A stretch of 64,000 nt of DNA from Echiichthys vipera (lineage: Eukaryota > Chordata > Actinopteri > Perciformes > Trachinidae): the NCBI GenBank assembly GCA_963691815.1, contig OY829652.1, positions 32,728,920 to 32,792,919 of the forward strand. Reading direction: 5' to 3'. The position numbers were made by a program, and so were the translations under genes. Positions 13,696 through 26,412 of this stretch are shown here, in pieces. How positions within the stretch are numbered: the stretch's first letter is position 1; the number at the start of each line of letters is the position of its first letter. The notes beneath the pieces are model-generated. The model saw only the letters and a list, made by a program, of their open reading frames with translations. It was not told the origin of the DNA and ran no database searches.

Positions 13696-16310
13696 ACATC
13701 ACAGGTAAACATCCCTTTCAAACCATGCTGTTGTGTTTTGATAGTATTTTTCCTGCCATTTTAGGTAGCCATTGGTTTCAATTCAATTCATTATTTAAAA
13801 AATCTATAATGCGGTATTGATGCAGTCCACCAATATATTTTCATATTATACAGAAGTTAATTGAAACCAATGGCTGCCCAGAACCACTGATAGAATCATA
13901 TACATCCACATATCTAAAACGGCACCGTATGTTCTAATGAACTACTGCAGTCACAAGCCACTGCACATACTTTCACTTCTGCACCTGTATCCAATCAGAT
14001 ACAGATTCAGATTTTCTAAACATTTTCTATTAACAAATTGAATGAAGAGGATTGTATGTAACCTCCTCTCTGAGTGCATTGGAGTGCTCCAATGAAGGGT
14101 ATTTAGGTATGAATTGAGTGGGAGGGGAACCAGGTTTTTGGCAGTTTATTACAGATGGAAAGAATTGATGTCAGATACATGTACAATGAGAATCATTCAG
14201 ACTGGCTAATCTTCCTTTGGCCAAATACATGAAATGGGCCAGTTTACACTTCCTGTTCTGGGCTCTCACTGGCTTGCGCCCATATTATACGTTCCTCCCA
14301 GAAAGCCAATGATGGATCCCTTTGTCACTTACTTACAGGTTCATTTTCACACCAATCAGTCAGTCCTTAAACACAACAGCAATTACAGGAGGATTAGGAT
14401 TTGATGAAAATATACTGATAAGCTTTTAAAGATTTTAAAAAGGCTCCAATTGTTCATACTAGTTCTAGAATATTGAATTCTAAGATATTTGTTTCCAGAC
14501 AGGAAAAAACTATTATTTCCATTTTTGGACAAAAAAAAGAGCTGAATTGAAACTTGTGAAAAAGCCATGTAAGTTAACACCAGGCCACAGTGGTAGTAAT
14601 ATCCATGCTAACTTTTGATTGCGACAGAAGAAACACTGCACAACACAAACAACTGCTTAGTCAGTCTGGTGTGAGGACTCTCAGGTCCAGTGCTGAGGTA
14701 ATCATGCCTCCTGCTGGAGAACAAACAGTACTGCATCACAGACTGTTTGACCGATACTGTGCTGCCATCACACATATTCAGCCAATGCATGGACATCATA
14801 CATTTTAAAATGTTTCTTTCCCTTTTAAAATGTTGGTTAGTTGGCAGTTATTATTATAGTTATTTAAGGTGGTGCCATGTACCACTTTGATAGCCTTGCA
14901 GGACAAGTAGGTGAAACTTTTACCCCAGCAGTGTTGGCTTGCATAGTGTCTCTTTAAAAATAGTGAACATCGGGTTTGCATTATCCTGTATACTCTCATC
15001 ATGTAAATTTAGCACGAGCTAAAGTACAGTACAGTAGTATGTACCCTGTTTTCAGTCTATATCCAACGGTGTTTGTTGAGTTTGATGGGACATATCAAGC
15101 ATAGCGTTAGGCAGGCCACACTCTGCATGTCCGCTCCCTATTGGGAAATTGCATTCAGAGCGGGGTATTTAAACTGCTCTTGCCCGACCCTCCTTCCTGC
15201 TTCCTCTGCTGGCACTTTCGCAACCCACCTCCACCCTAGCTCCTCCTGTCATTATACTCATGTTGGCTGCTCTGATCTGTCTGGGTTTTCTTTGCTGCTG
15301 CGCTTCCTGCTTATGCCGTTCATGATGGCTTATGAAGGGCAGGAAGGTGCTCCTCCTGCCTCAGGCTTTCAAGCACGCGGAAGAGCAGGGGGTCCTAGAA
15401 CAGTACCATACCACCAAATAAAACTTGTGCAAAAAAATAAACATTATTTTTGACAAAGTGGTCCTGACTGAATTAAAGTTTTACACAATTTTGACTTAAA
15501 ACCATTTGCTATGGGGTGAGTGTGCTACTGGAAAAAAAAGTGTGCGTGTGCGTGTGTGTGTGTGTGTGTTTCCTACCTCCACCCCTGTCTCTGTCTCTCA
15601 TACCTCTACACATGCAGACACTGGATGTTGACTCTCCATTCTTTGTCTAGTGTATTCACTGTAGATCTAATTATGGCATCTGTCTGAATAGCAGTCTGTC
15701 GACCTCATCTGATCTTCTTTCTCCTCCTTTTCTTCTCCCACTCTCTCCAAGTCTCTCTTCGTCTTTTATTCCTTTTTTTAATTCCATTCTCTTTTATTTT
15801 CTATGCGGCTTTGTTCAGCCCATGCTCCGCTCATTTCCTCATTTCCTTCTTCAGTTGTAATCATCCTCTGCTCTCTGGCGTTCTTTTTATAAACGGGTGT
15901 TTACAACTGGCCACACACTGGACAGTACTGCGCGACTCTGTATTTCCAATTGACAGCAATTAATGCTGGGATTTTTGTGATTATCTCATGGCCTGCATAC
16001 TATACAGCAGCCCAGCTGTAGAAGAGAATGGACACTTGAAAGTGACAATTGTATTTATTTTAAGAGTATCTCTCTCATTTCATTTGATGTTTCCTTCGAA
16101 AAAGGGAGGCACAAGAGAATGTGGACCAACTGACATATAATATTCCAGCAGTACAGTATGCACTGTATTGCTAGTACTAGAAAAAATTTCATTAAAAACG
16201 AATTGACAATGCAAGTGTTTTTGTTTAAACCAAGCAGTAGCCCTTTACTAGCACTGTGTTATAATTATTTGTATGAGGATACACTTCATTATTTGTGTGT
16301 TTGTGTGCAG
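13696..16310. other. Probable zfpm1 intron, no exon found
   Basis: This stretch precedes the first recognised zfpm1 exon. A short GT repeat lies at 15541-15570 and pyrimidine tracts at 15700-15850. I looked for the preceding exon, which in FOG1 encodes a conserved block around WGPF, and did not find it. Confidence 0.45.
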
Positions 16311-16413
16311 AACTCTAGGTTGACTCTGGTGTGTGAAGAGCCACAGTGTTGGATTAGCCTGCTCCCTCTGACCTCTGATGTCTCAGCTGCTAACTGTGCC
16401 ATCTATAGTCAAG
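16311..16413 (+). CDS. zfpm1: zfpm1 exon (first one seen)
   Basis: The acceptor is ttgtgtgcag and the donor gtaagt. The exon encodes RLTLVCEEPQCWISLLPL and following residues, which align in position and pattern with the FOG1 segment before the first fingers. It ends after one base of a codon, matching the next exon's phase. Confidence 0.85.
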
Positions 16414-19400
16414 GTAAGTTTTTCTGTGACACCAGTGAACATCCCCAAATTTAATGTCCAACTGAATATGGCTCTTTGTTATGTACAGTATATTCTTTTT
16501 AAACCAGCCATAATGTGTGCTGACACCATTTAATTCATTTATGCATCAGCATTCCCAGTGCCCAGTATAAAGCTGGTAGCCTCGGAGCGACTAGCTCAGG
16601 AGGAGTCAGTGCCTTACTCAAAATCATTGAGCTTGAGTTTGGGAAAGTGTTCCTCTTTCAGTTTTCCGTTTTCCCCTATTCTGCATTTATAAGCAGTAAA
16701 GTAAATATATTCAATAAACCTTAACACACTACAATGTATTTAAATGTAGATATACAGTAGGTTCATTTATATATTTGTCAACAACTATAAATCACATAGC
16801 TATAAAGCACAGGGGTAACTAATCACTAATGATAGGTTCATTCTACTCAGGTGTGTCAGTTCCATGGCTTTGCTATTGTGAACTTACTGGGACACTTAAA
16901 TGTAATGGAGCCATTATCAATGATATTAGAAACACCTTTGCATTTCCTGTTACAAGTCAAAATGTCTCAAAAAAAATCTCAAGCCATCCACCACCCCAAA
17001 CTAGAATCAAGTTGGTATATAAATTGGAATGAAAACAAAAAGTTTGTTACCATATCTTCCCAAACTAGGGTTGTGCCTTGTCAGTTTCCTGTTGAGTTTG
17101 AGTTTCCAGTGAAATTTTTTTATCGTGTGTTTATTTAGGTGCAGAGTTGTTCTGTAAGGTGACCACAGCGCTTACGGCTGGTGAAAGGCTCCTGGCTTCC
17201 CTGTCTCCTCCTCCAGCCTTCTCGTCCCCACTGGCCCAGCTCTCTCCTCCACTCAGCCTCGTCGCCGAGAAACAGCCTGTGGTGAAGGAGGAGCCGCTTT
17301 ACTCTCCGGCACTGCGCTCTGACATCCAGCTCCTCCCACAGCAAGCTGGCATGGCCGCCATTTTGGCTACTGCCGTTGTTAATAGTGAGTGTTACACTTA
17401 AGGCAGGAAATGTGTTTTTGTTGTTGTTGTTCTTGGCAGTATATTCGCTTATTTACATTTTAATAGTCTTTATGGTACAAAGTCGTATGGTGGTACTCGA
17501 AACTCCATCAATATAGTAGCAATGGAAAGAAGAAGTTTTTTTTTAGAGTATGTATTTGTTTGCAAGCCCTGTGGTAGACTGGTGTCCTGTCCAGGGTGGA
17601 CCCCGCCTCACGCCCAATGTCCGCTGGATCGGCTCCAGCCCCCCTGCAACCCCGATAGGGACATTGCGCGTGAGGCGGGGTCCACCCTGGACAGGACACC
17701 AGTCTGCGCAGTCTCCCCAGATGTTTACTAGGCCCCCATGAAGTGTGCTACCCAATTGACATCATTGACATCGGAATGAGACACTGCCCTCTATAATTAA
17801 GTGCAATAAAACAGGCACACGTAAAGTCAACATCCTACTTTATGAATGCACCTGTTCAACAGGCGTTTGTAGAACACGATATTTCTACCTGCTATCATCA
17901 ACCCCTGCTGTGTTTTACACAAGCTCAGTGGAGTACTCTGCAAATAGCAGACGTCATTCAAACTTTAAAATATTGAAGAAAAAAAAACTTCAACTTAGTA
18001 TAACTTTTCAGTTTGATATTTTTTATAGTTTTGGTTTAATCACTGTTTATTGGTTTGGTTAGAGTGGCTGATGGCACAGCCAGAGTGCAGAGGAGAGATA
18101 GATTCTTCTTAAATTCTTCTCTGTAACTTGCTCTCACGCTCCCACAGTTTTTACTTCTCTTACACAATTTATAGGTCAAAGTTAGGTAGGATTTTATCGA
18201 TGAATGAATTAATTTTTTTGGCCGCAAGTATCGATACATCAAGTCCCATTCAAATCCCCCTGGCACTCTTCTCTCTGCCCATTTCCTCCCTGTTTTGCAG
18301 GAAGAGCGATCAGGTCGGCCAGACGCTAGTGTCACTGTAGAGCATTTCTAGCTGTCCGTCCAGCAGAGATGGGGACTCCAGATTTTAGACTGGTGAACAA
18401 TCTTTTTATTTCTGTACTTTCAGTCGGTCAGCACGAGTGGCCACACTCCGCAGATGAAATGGATCCCTTGGATATGTTTTCATGTACAGGCTCTCCAACG
18501 GTGTCACCTCTGGTGGTGTCTTCGACCTTCCATTACCGAGATACATCACAAATAGAAAGAAAAGAAAGAGAAAGAAAGCTTAAATTTACTAGAAATTGCT
18601 TACTACTACTACTTACAGTTTAGCTTTAGCAATTCGGCTCAGCATTTTCACGCATTTTCCACAGGATATGCATTTTCTATTTAATATACACTCAAAATTA
18701 GATAACAAGTAATCATTACTTGATTTATTCTGAAATGTTGTTATCCTTTATTGTTCATAATGTGATAGAATATCCACGGTGTCTATACCTCTGCTGTACT
18801 AGGATGTTTTTTAAATAACCAAGGCACTTCAACAAAAACCTTAATTTAGTGAAAAAGTGATCAAAATGAGAGAACCCTTTCAGATCCTCCCAGTTATTGG
18901 TGTTAATCTGTACCTGGTGACAGTTGACTTCATTGTTGGACACACCCTGTTCATCTGCAGCTCTCCTGGTTACGTTGTAAGATGGCAGCTGCTCTAAGGA
19001 GACTGAAACCCTGAGACAGCAGGTTGTCCAGATGAAGGCCAAAGGGATGACCCTCTCAGCCATCAGAGAGAGGTTGGGCGTTCACAGTCTGTGATTTCAA
19101 GAAGATTGAAACTTTACAAGGACACAGATTCATTTAAGTCCCTCAAAAAGGCCGATCGTCCACGTGCAAGTGCACCAGAGGACAGGATTATGAGAAGACT
19201 CTCAGTGGGGAATCAGTTCAACACTGCAGCTGGAGTTTCTCTCCATATCACTTGACCTGATTCACATCAGAGGGAGGACAGAGGACAGATACTGACTTAT
19301 ATATGTGTTCTTCATTCTTTGAAAACTTTTGTATTGTGATTTCAGGAATATGATTTATTCTACTGATATATGAGATAGGTTTCAGTGAGATATTATTGAG

Positions 19401-22400
19401 TTTATACAGCACTATATAAACTCAATATCTTACTTGACTTTGCTGCTGCAATCTTACTTACATACTGTGTCTGGTCTAGAAACAATATTAAGTTGTTTCT
19501 AAAATATAAAATTTTAATCATGTTTGCACTTAATCCTTTTTTTTAAGCAATTACTGCGTAATGAAAATTAACTTATAAGAATTTTGATTCAACAGTTATG
19601 GATATGGAGTAGTAGCTTATTAATCAATCTCTAAAGATAACCTTCCCAAATTATGACTGAAATGTGGTGACATGGTGTGTCAAGTGTAATGAGAATAATA
19701 GGGAAAATGTCAGGCCCCAGGTCTAGTATTACATCCAATACAGTATCTTTTTTTTCTATACATATTTTGTCTTCATTAGCCTTTACATATTTTATCCAGG
19801 CATTGTTATTCTGATCACTGCAATATACAATGGTGCTTGCAGGCCATTATAATATACTGTAATTTAACATGTTTATTACAGTTGCAATGATCTTGTCAGC
19901 CACAAGATGGCACTGCAGCTTTATGACTCTCGTGCCAGTGGTGCTCAATAAAGTGACTACGGGCCATGGGCTTTACTGATTTCTGTAGCTGATGTCTGAA
20001 CACAAACACATTTTCTATGACCATTGGTAATAACACTAGAATATTACACATTCCTAGATCTGGTAACATTGTAGAAAAACATTTTGATGTTATTAAAAAT
20101 AACCGAGATGATAAGACATGATAATTATTGGTCTCATGGCCTTAGTTTTCTGTTGCCTTGGATACTTGTAGCAATGGAATGTGTGTGAGTGTGACTGTGC
20201 GCGCGCACACACACGTCCAAGCTTGTGCATGGCAACATAAGTGCTTGCTCAATGTATTAGAGCTATAGTTTGACTTCTGAAAAATGGTTTCTGTAATAAA
20301 TACATACTTTAGGTATATTAACATCTCCATATTAAGGGTATAGTTAAAGACTGGTAGATTAAAATTACACCCAAATTTAGCACTTGAGGTACTTGAAGGT
20401 GAACATCCACATATTCCAAAACAGTTCAGTATTGGATCAATCGTGCTTTTCATAAAGTTGTTCAAAAAAACCTACAGATTTGTATTTCTATTCAGTCAAC
20501 TAACTCTATATGTACGTTCTGCTGTCTTTCAGAGGACATTTTCCCGTGCAAGGACTGTGGAATCTGGTATCGCAGTGAGAGAAACCTTCAGGCCCACCTT
20601 ATGTACTACTGCGCTAGCCGTCAGAAGCAGCCTGCTGCAGCCTCCTCCCCAACACAAGACAAACCCAAGGAGTCTTACCCCAATGAACGCATCTGCCCTT
20701 TTCCGCAGTGCAACAAGAGCTGCCCTAGTGCCAGTTCACTGGAAATCCACATGCGTACACACAGTGGTGAGAGCAGGACTTACTATATATGTACGCCAAA
20801 TTGACAAAGGGTCAGAACATTGAACATTGAACTCGTGGATACTTGACCAGTTTGCCTTCATGAACCAGTTCATTAAGTCTTGTGGTAGATAACTAACTAA
20901 CTTAATGTCCCTCTCTGTCCTTCCACAGGTGAGCGTCCATTTGTCTGTCTCATCTGTCTTTCAGCCTTTACCACAAAAGCAAACTGTGAGCGCCATCTTA
21001 AGGTCCACACAGATACACTGAATGGAGTGTGTCATGGCTGTGGCTTTGTCTCTACAACAAGAGACATCCTCTACAGCCATCTGGTCACCAGCCACATGGT
21101 TTGCCAGCCTGGATCTCACAGTGAGGTGTACTCCCCTGGGCCAGGCCTTCCCAAGCTGCCCCTGTCCACTGGTAAGTCATATCATGATTGCGACGGCTGA
21201 CCTTCAAGTCTGTGGATCAATTTGATTCTAGACCAGACTCATTGTTTCGAATCTTGTCATTCTAAATCCATTAAAATGTAAGCTACCATTGTAGTTCACT
21301 AATTTTGACTCTCTTCTTCAGGTCTCAGTCCAGGAGACTCTGGTGTGGTGCTAAAGTGTCAAGTATGTGGCCACAACTCTGACTCCCCTGCCCAGCTTCA
21401 GCAGCATGTACGAACCCACCTAGAAGTTAGGGTCCCGGCCGAAAGGAGCCCCACTCCTCGCCAAAGTACTCCATCAACAGTTGACAACCCCCAGCTCCAG
21501 CCGTCTCCCCAGGAGAGAGAGCCTGTAGCCTGTGTCCCTATGCCAGACTCATCCAGCCCTGGTGCAAACGGCAGCTCAGCCACGCCTCGAGACTACAGTC
21601 CTCCTGATACCCAAACCATTGACCTCAAAATCAAAGAGGAGCCTCATTCGGACTCAGAGACAGAAGATCAGCAAATGGAGATTAAGGAGGATGAAGAGGA
21701 AGAGGAGCTTGGGGGAGAGGTGGGAAATCAAGAAGCAAGAAGGAAGACAAAGGAGGAGCAAATTGTGACATCCTCCTTGCAGACATCGACTTCTCCCAAG
21801 AGTCCAGCCATTGCAACTGTGAAGGCAGAACCAACTAGTCCCACCCCTGGTTCCAGCCCTGCACATGTGGGAGGTACAACGTCAGTTCTTCCTGGAGGAG
21901 CAATGTTCTTGCCTCAATACATGTTTAATCCCGAGGCAGCCATTTTACCTCAGGCCTCAGAGATACTGGCTAAAATGTCAGAGATGGTCCACAGCCGTCT
22001 GAAACAGGGCCAGACAATTCCTCAGAACAACCCAGCGGCCTTCTTCCCCTCTGGACCGACTGCACCTACAGCTGCTGCAGCCACTCCTCCTCACAAAGGA
22101 GCCACCTGCTTTGAGTGCGACATCACCTTCAACAACATCAACAACTTCTATGCACATAAGAGGTTGTACTGCTCCAGTAGGCACCACGGAGATGGTGCAA
22201 CCCCAGCTTCAGGCCCTGGATCAACAAGGGATTCAGCCCCAGCTACGATGCCTTCCAGTGGGGCGCATGGCTCATCCACATCTCCTCAGGGTGGAGCAAC
22301 AAGTAGAGCAGCCTCTGCTTCTCCAACTGACTCTGATCCTCCTGCAGGAATTGGAGCATCAGAATCCAGGAGATTGGTTGAAGTAAAGACAGAAACACCT

Positions 22401-23966
22401 GTGGGGAGAGAGGGAATCTCATCCTCTTCCGAAGGGGAAGGTGGAGGTGAAAGTGTGGGAGCAGGAGGTGGAGGAGGAAGAGCAAGTGAAGGCAGCCAGA
22501 GTCCTGGTAGTGGCTGTGCAGAGGACCAGGAAGATGATCCCAATAGAACCTTCTGCGTTGCCTGCAACATCCGCTTCAGTCGTCATGAAAACTACACTGT
22601 TCATAAACGCTTCTACTGCGCGTCACGCCATGACCCATCAAATCATCGAGCCGTACACATGGCCAAGGCAACCACTGCAGCAACCTTCCTTCCCCAGCCC
22701 ATCCGCACACGCAAGAGGAAGAAGATGTATGAGATTCACATGGCCAGAACTGAAGCCTTAGCCAATGCTGCTGCTGCTGCTGCTGCGGCTGCTGCTGCCA
22801 CTGCTGCTGCCTCTGCACCATCTCCCTCTGTCCTGGGCTTGGCAGTGAAGCAAGAAGTTTCTCCCAGTGGGACAGGCAGCTCCAGTCCTGAAGGAGATGG
22901 CCCAATTGACCTCAGCAAGAGGCCCCGTCTAAGAGAGGGTCCACGGAACAGCAGTAGCAATATTCTCCCTGCACTGCCTCTTACTGACTACCACAAGTGC
23001 ACCGCCTGCAGTATCAGCTTTAACAGCATTGAAAACTACCTGGCCCATAAAACCTACTATTGTCCTGCCACCACCCTCCAGCCCCACACCTTGGAGCAGC
23101 TTCACAGGCTCAAGAGATCAGCCTCTACCTCTCCCAAAAGCAGGCCTCAGCAGGAGCGCCCGGATCTTCTGCACCCTATGGAGGCTAAGGCTCTGCCCGC
23201 TGAATGGGTTGCCCAGGCTCAAGGCACATCATCAAGTCCTCACCCTTCTGCCTTACCAGCCTCTGATGCCACATCTCCTCCCAATGTGACCACCACACTT
23301 GCAGCCACCCCAGGAGCGGGAGCTAAAGGCGTAGCTTCCAATTCTTCTCGGGTGGTCTGCCCATACTGCCCTAACAGGATGATAACCTGTGACCTGATGG
23401 AGCACTTCAAAACTACACATGGCCTGGTTGTAACCATTCAGCCACCTCAGCCAGGCAGTGCAGTGAGCCGCAGCCCCAGCCTTAGTCCCAGGGATGGTGC
23501 TGCTGCAACCACATCTACCACCCAGACCAGCCAACCTAGACTGGTCTCTCGAGTTCACAGAGACAGCATAAACGGGCAGGCAAGGAGTGGTACAACTTCT
23601 CCCATCTCCCCACTGGTAAATGGCAGCCCTTCAGCTGGGGGTGGATCACCTTCAGCCGGTTCACCTCTGCCCATGTCTCCCCCAAGGGTTCCCTCTCTGA
23701 CTCTGTCACCTGTGCCTGAGGTCCTGAGGGAGAAGGTGGGGCCATCCCACCTTCCAGAAAAGGCTATCCCGACCGGAGCCTCCCACACCGTCCCCACACC
23801 CCAGTCTGCCCCCATCCCTGGCCCCAAAACCAATGTGATCTCCCCTGTCCTGAACGGTAACTCCCGCTTCTGTCGACTCTGCAACATCAAGTTCAGCAGC
23901 CTCTCCACATTTATAGCTCATAAGAAATACTACTGCTCTTCCCATAGTGCCGAACATGTCAAGTGA
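16311..23966 (+). CDS. zfpm1: zfpm1 (FOG1), 3' five coding exons
   Basis: This is a multi-zinc-finger cofactor that binds GATA N-fingers and recruits CtBP and NuRD in the nucleus, needed in blood and heart development. Splicing joins 16311-16413, 17139-17384, 20533-20766, 20929-21171 and 21322-23966 in one continuous frame (phase 1/2 at every junction), giving about 1,156 residues to the stop at 23964-23966. Finger order follows FOG1: C2HC, three C2H2, then C2HC fingers with the CtBP motif PIDLS (22902-22916), a C2H2, and a last C2HC ending in AEHVK. FOG1 rather than FOG2 is favoured by LLPQQAGMAAILATAV, the NKDIFPCKDCGIWYRSE run and KFSSLSTFIAHKKYYCSS. The N-terminal exons are missing from the window. 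Human FOG1, from memory, is about 1,006 residues, so the fish protein is longer, mainly in low-complexity linkers. Confidence 0.95.
17139..17384 (+). CDS. zfpm1: zfpm1 exon with LLPQQAGMAAILATAV block
   Basis: The start is ambiguous. Acceptors after ttatttag (17139) and after gtgcag (17145) both keep frame and differ by two residues. The exon has VVKEEPLYSP, a sumoylation-like KEEP context, and the conserved LLPQQAGMAAILATAV run. The donor is gtgagt, and the split codon makes the Lys of NKDIFPC. Confidence 0.9.
17576..17705. repeat. 47-bp near-perfect inverted repeat
   Basis: Arms 17576-17622 and 17659-17705 are reverse complements with one mismatch, around a 36-base spacer. The arm text ('ctgtccagggtggacc') is the familiar tail of a common teleost retroposon, so this is a head-to-head duplicate of that tail inside a zfpm1 intron. 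Confidence 0.9.
18955..19265 (+). mobile_element. Tc1-like transposase remnant
   Basis: The plus strand reads QMKAKGMTLSAIRERLGVH, a helix-turn-helix of Tc1-like transposases. In a shifted frame it continues through text resembling the second DNA-binding helix and RPRA...EDRI. Frameshifts and stops make it a relic. No inverted repeats were located. Confidence 0.65.
20533..20766 (+). CDS. zfpm1: zfpm1 exon with fingers 1 and 2
   Basis: Acceptor ctgtctttcag, donor gtgaga. It encodes the C2HC finger from CKDCGIWYRSE to the YYC at 20610-20612, the finger class that binds GATA1, then a C2H2 finger CPFPQCNKSC ... HMRTH. The split Gly codon leads into GERPF of the next exon. Confidence 0.95.
20929..21171 (+). 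CDS. zfpm1: zfpm1 exon with fingers 3 and 4
   Basis: Acceptor ttccacag, donor gtaagt. It encodes the C2H2 finger CLICLSAFTTKANCERHLKVH and the following CHGCGF...HLVTSH finger, then MVCQPGS and a Pro/Gly linker. Both fingers are near-identical to mammalian FOG1. Confidence 0.95.
21322..23966 (+). CDS. zfpm1: zfpm1 last coding exon
   Basis: Acceptor ctcttcttcag. The exon is one open frame of 2,645 bases. In order it has a C2H2-like finger (CQVCGHNSDS ... HVRTH, from about 21360), acidic linkers, the FOG block ASEILAKMSEMVHSRL, a C2HC finger (CFECDITFNN), a Gly/Ser linker with SEGSQSPGS, a C2HC finger (CVACNIRFSRHENY), a polyalanine tract near 22768-22820, the PIDLS CtBP motif, a C2HC finger (CTACSISFNS), a C2H2 finger (CPYCPNRMIT), and the terminal C2HC finger (CRLCNIKFSS) before AEHVK. 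Confidence 0.95.
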
Positions 23967-26370
23967 GATGAGTATTACACTTCTTCTTTCCCTTCCTTTA
24001 TCTGTGGAGTGGAGGCTTTCCCTCACTAGGTCGGTTCCAAGAAGCTCAGATGTCCCTCCTATTCTGCCAGTCATCCCACATGGGTGTCAAAATGGCGCTC
24101 AGCTGGCATGACCATGAATGACAATGAATGACTGTTACTCGGCTAGCAGGGCCTGATGCCAAACTGCTCCAGAGTCAAATTTGCAGGTGGTGTTATGAAC
24201 ATACATGAACTGATATTTCTCCACCGGTGGGTCAAAGTTTTAGTACACTAAGAGCTGAGGCAGATGCTACCTGCACACACTGGTGTGCCCTCATCACCTA
24301 GATCACTTCTTCATGTCTTCGTACCCCGTCACCAATTCAACTCCTACCACTCCCAGGCCTCACAGTATGTTGCATTATGGGACGTTAAAAAACTTTTATG
24401 TAAACAGCCTCTTTTCTGTCAGTAATTCGATTGTGACAGTTAGGGGCATTTCTGACTGATGATGATACAGTAATGATGATGCTGATTATGATGAATCGCC
24501 AGTCTTCTCCTGAGCTCTTAATGTTCCAGACCTAAATAGAGGAGTCATTCCTCTTGTGTGGAAAAGACTTGATCATTGTTAATGTTTTTATTATCTGTGC
24601 ATAGTGTATGATGTCTGAAAAAAATAATTCTATAATGCTTTTGGTTTCAACACTGGCTCTTTTTTGCTTACTAGAAAAGCTAAATCGTTTTTTAGCTGAA
24701 AAACAAATATGTGGTATCACAATGTTACTAATTACTGAAGGATAATATTTCAAAATGGACAGTTTTTCTTTTCTTTCATACACACAATGTTTTTATTTTC
24801 TCTTTACAATGCAAGATAGAAGAAAATGTGAAATATTTATCTTTTAGTCCTCACTGATTCCATGTCAACAGAAAACTACCTACCTGGTGTCTGAGAGTAC
24901 TCGTATTTTTTATTTGTATATTTTTCATACTGTTGGAAGGAACTGTTTGGATTTGGGTATGTTGAAGTCTATTTTCTAAGTGTAGATATGTAATATCGTC
25001 TCACAGTAATCACTGGGATCCCACTGAACTTTATCGCATTTACATTTGGTGTTCCGTTTATGTAGTCTTTAATTGATGGTGAGGTCTAACAAACCAATGC
25101 TGTTATTTTTACCCCTTCTCGTATTATACCAATGAGAAACACAATTTGATCAGAACAGTTTTGTCACTTACACCTTTTCTCATGAGAAAGTCTCTTCTGA
25201 TACTGTTGTGTGGATAGTTTGGTAAGAATGATGTAGCCTCTCAGATTTTAGGGCTACAAAATACAAATTTTCAATCAAAAGTCTATATTTAGTTACCAGC
25301 CTCCACATCATTCAAAGTATGACCATTAGGGATACTAACTTTACATTATTTGTTGCACACTGCAATTTCATATGTATACTAAGGGATACACCAAACAAAA
25401 AAATGCTTCGATGTCTAATACACATCTTAAAAGGTATTCATTTTCTTTTAAATTATTGTTTTTCTTCCCGGCAATGAAGTTATAGCAGACAATAGTCACA
25501 TTTTAGTACAACGCCTCGCATAGTAGAGTAAAAACATATGTGATAACCACTTATTGTAGCCCATGGTGTGTTTATGAGACTACTTTCCCTCACTCACTTT
25601 ATTGCTCTCTCACTCATGCTCACATACTCACACAGTTTAGTCCATGTTCTCATGCTGCTGTTGCAGTTGCAATAGTGTTAGTCAGAACTCTAATATGCTA
25701 TTATTTTTGCATTAATGCAAACATATGTACATCTTAACTTTTTGAAGGCCCAGACTCAATTTTTAATTGAAGCTGCTAATATTGCAATCCGATGCTGAAT
25801 TTTGTTACAAATGTGGTTGTTTTTTTCTCCCCCAAATTCTAAAAATGATGATTAGCTGGGATTTTACTAAGCATATGCTCAGCTTTATGATACACGAGCA
25901 CTGGAGTAGGAAAATTGGATTGGTTAATAGCAGTTTCATTGCAAGTTTTGAGGCCAATCCTCCCATTCTGAAGGGATTCTTCTGGTCAGCAGGGCAGCAC
26001 ATAAACCAGTTAGTAAACATATTTGCTAAAAGGCTAATGTCAGTCAAACTGTAAACCCACTAACACGGGACAGATCTGGACCTTAGTTGGCTACCACTGA
26101 CCTGTTTATTTAGTTGTACACAAACACCTGATCAAAGTCTTCACTCACTTGTCAGCGCTGACATATCACCGTATAATGTTGCAATTTGATGTCCTCATTT
26201 AGCGATTAATGTTCAGCCCATCTGTTTTTTTCCCAAAACAGGAAACCAAATGTAAAAATGTAGGATTTTTAAAAAATATAATTCAGAAATCCTGGTTGAT
26301 TTTCTTCTCTGTTGTGGTTTGGAGCAGCACTGTACCAGATACATCGTACTACTAAGTGTTTACAATTGTG

Positions 26371-26412
26371 CTGTTCTTTCTCTCTCAGTTTAAAAAGAGA
26401 GAGAAAGAACAG
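26371..26412 (+). other. Perfect 16-bp hairpin in the probable 3'UTR
   Basis: Arms ctgttctttctctctc (26371-26386) and its exact complement (26397-26412) surround a 10-base A/T-rich loop. In RNA this would be a strong stem-loop. Confidence 0.85.

Larger units (their letters stand above)
17385..20532 (+). other. zfpm1: zfpm1 intron
   Basis: This intron lies between the LLPQQAG exon and the first finger exon. It holds the inverted repeat at 17576-17705 and a Tc1-like remnant at about 18955-19265. The rest is AT-rich with nothing else recognisable. Confidence 0.8.

Noticed and set aside
17508..17755. Four overlapping frames with repeated CPVQGGPRLT-like text on both strands
   Set aside because: They arise from the 47-bp inverted repeat of a retroposon tail. 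There is no gene.
22243..22960. Several minus-strand and alternative-frame ORFs inside the last zfpm1 exon
   Set aside because: They are shadow frames of the GC-rich, repetitive zfpm1 coding exon.
16311..23966. Assignment as zfpm2 (FOG2)
   Set aside because: The LLPQQAG block, the first-finger sequence and the last finger match FOG1 better than what I recall of FOG2.
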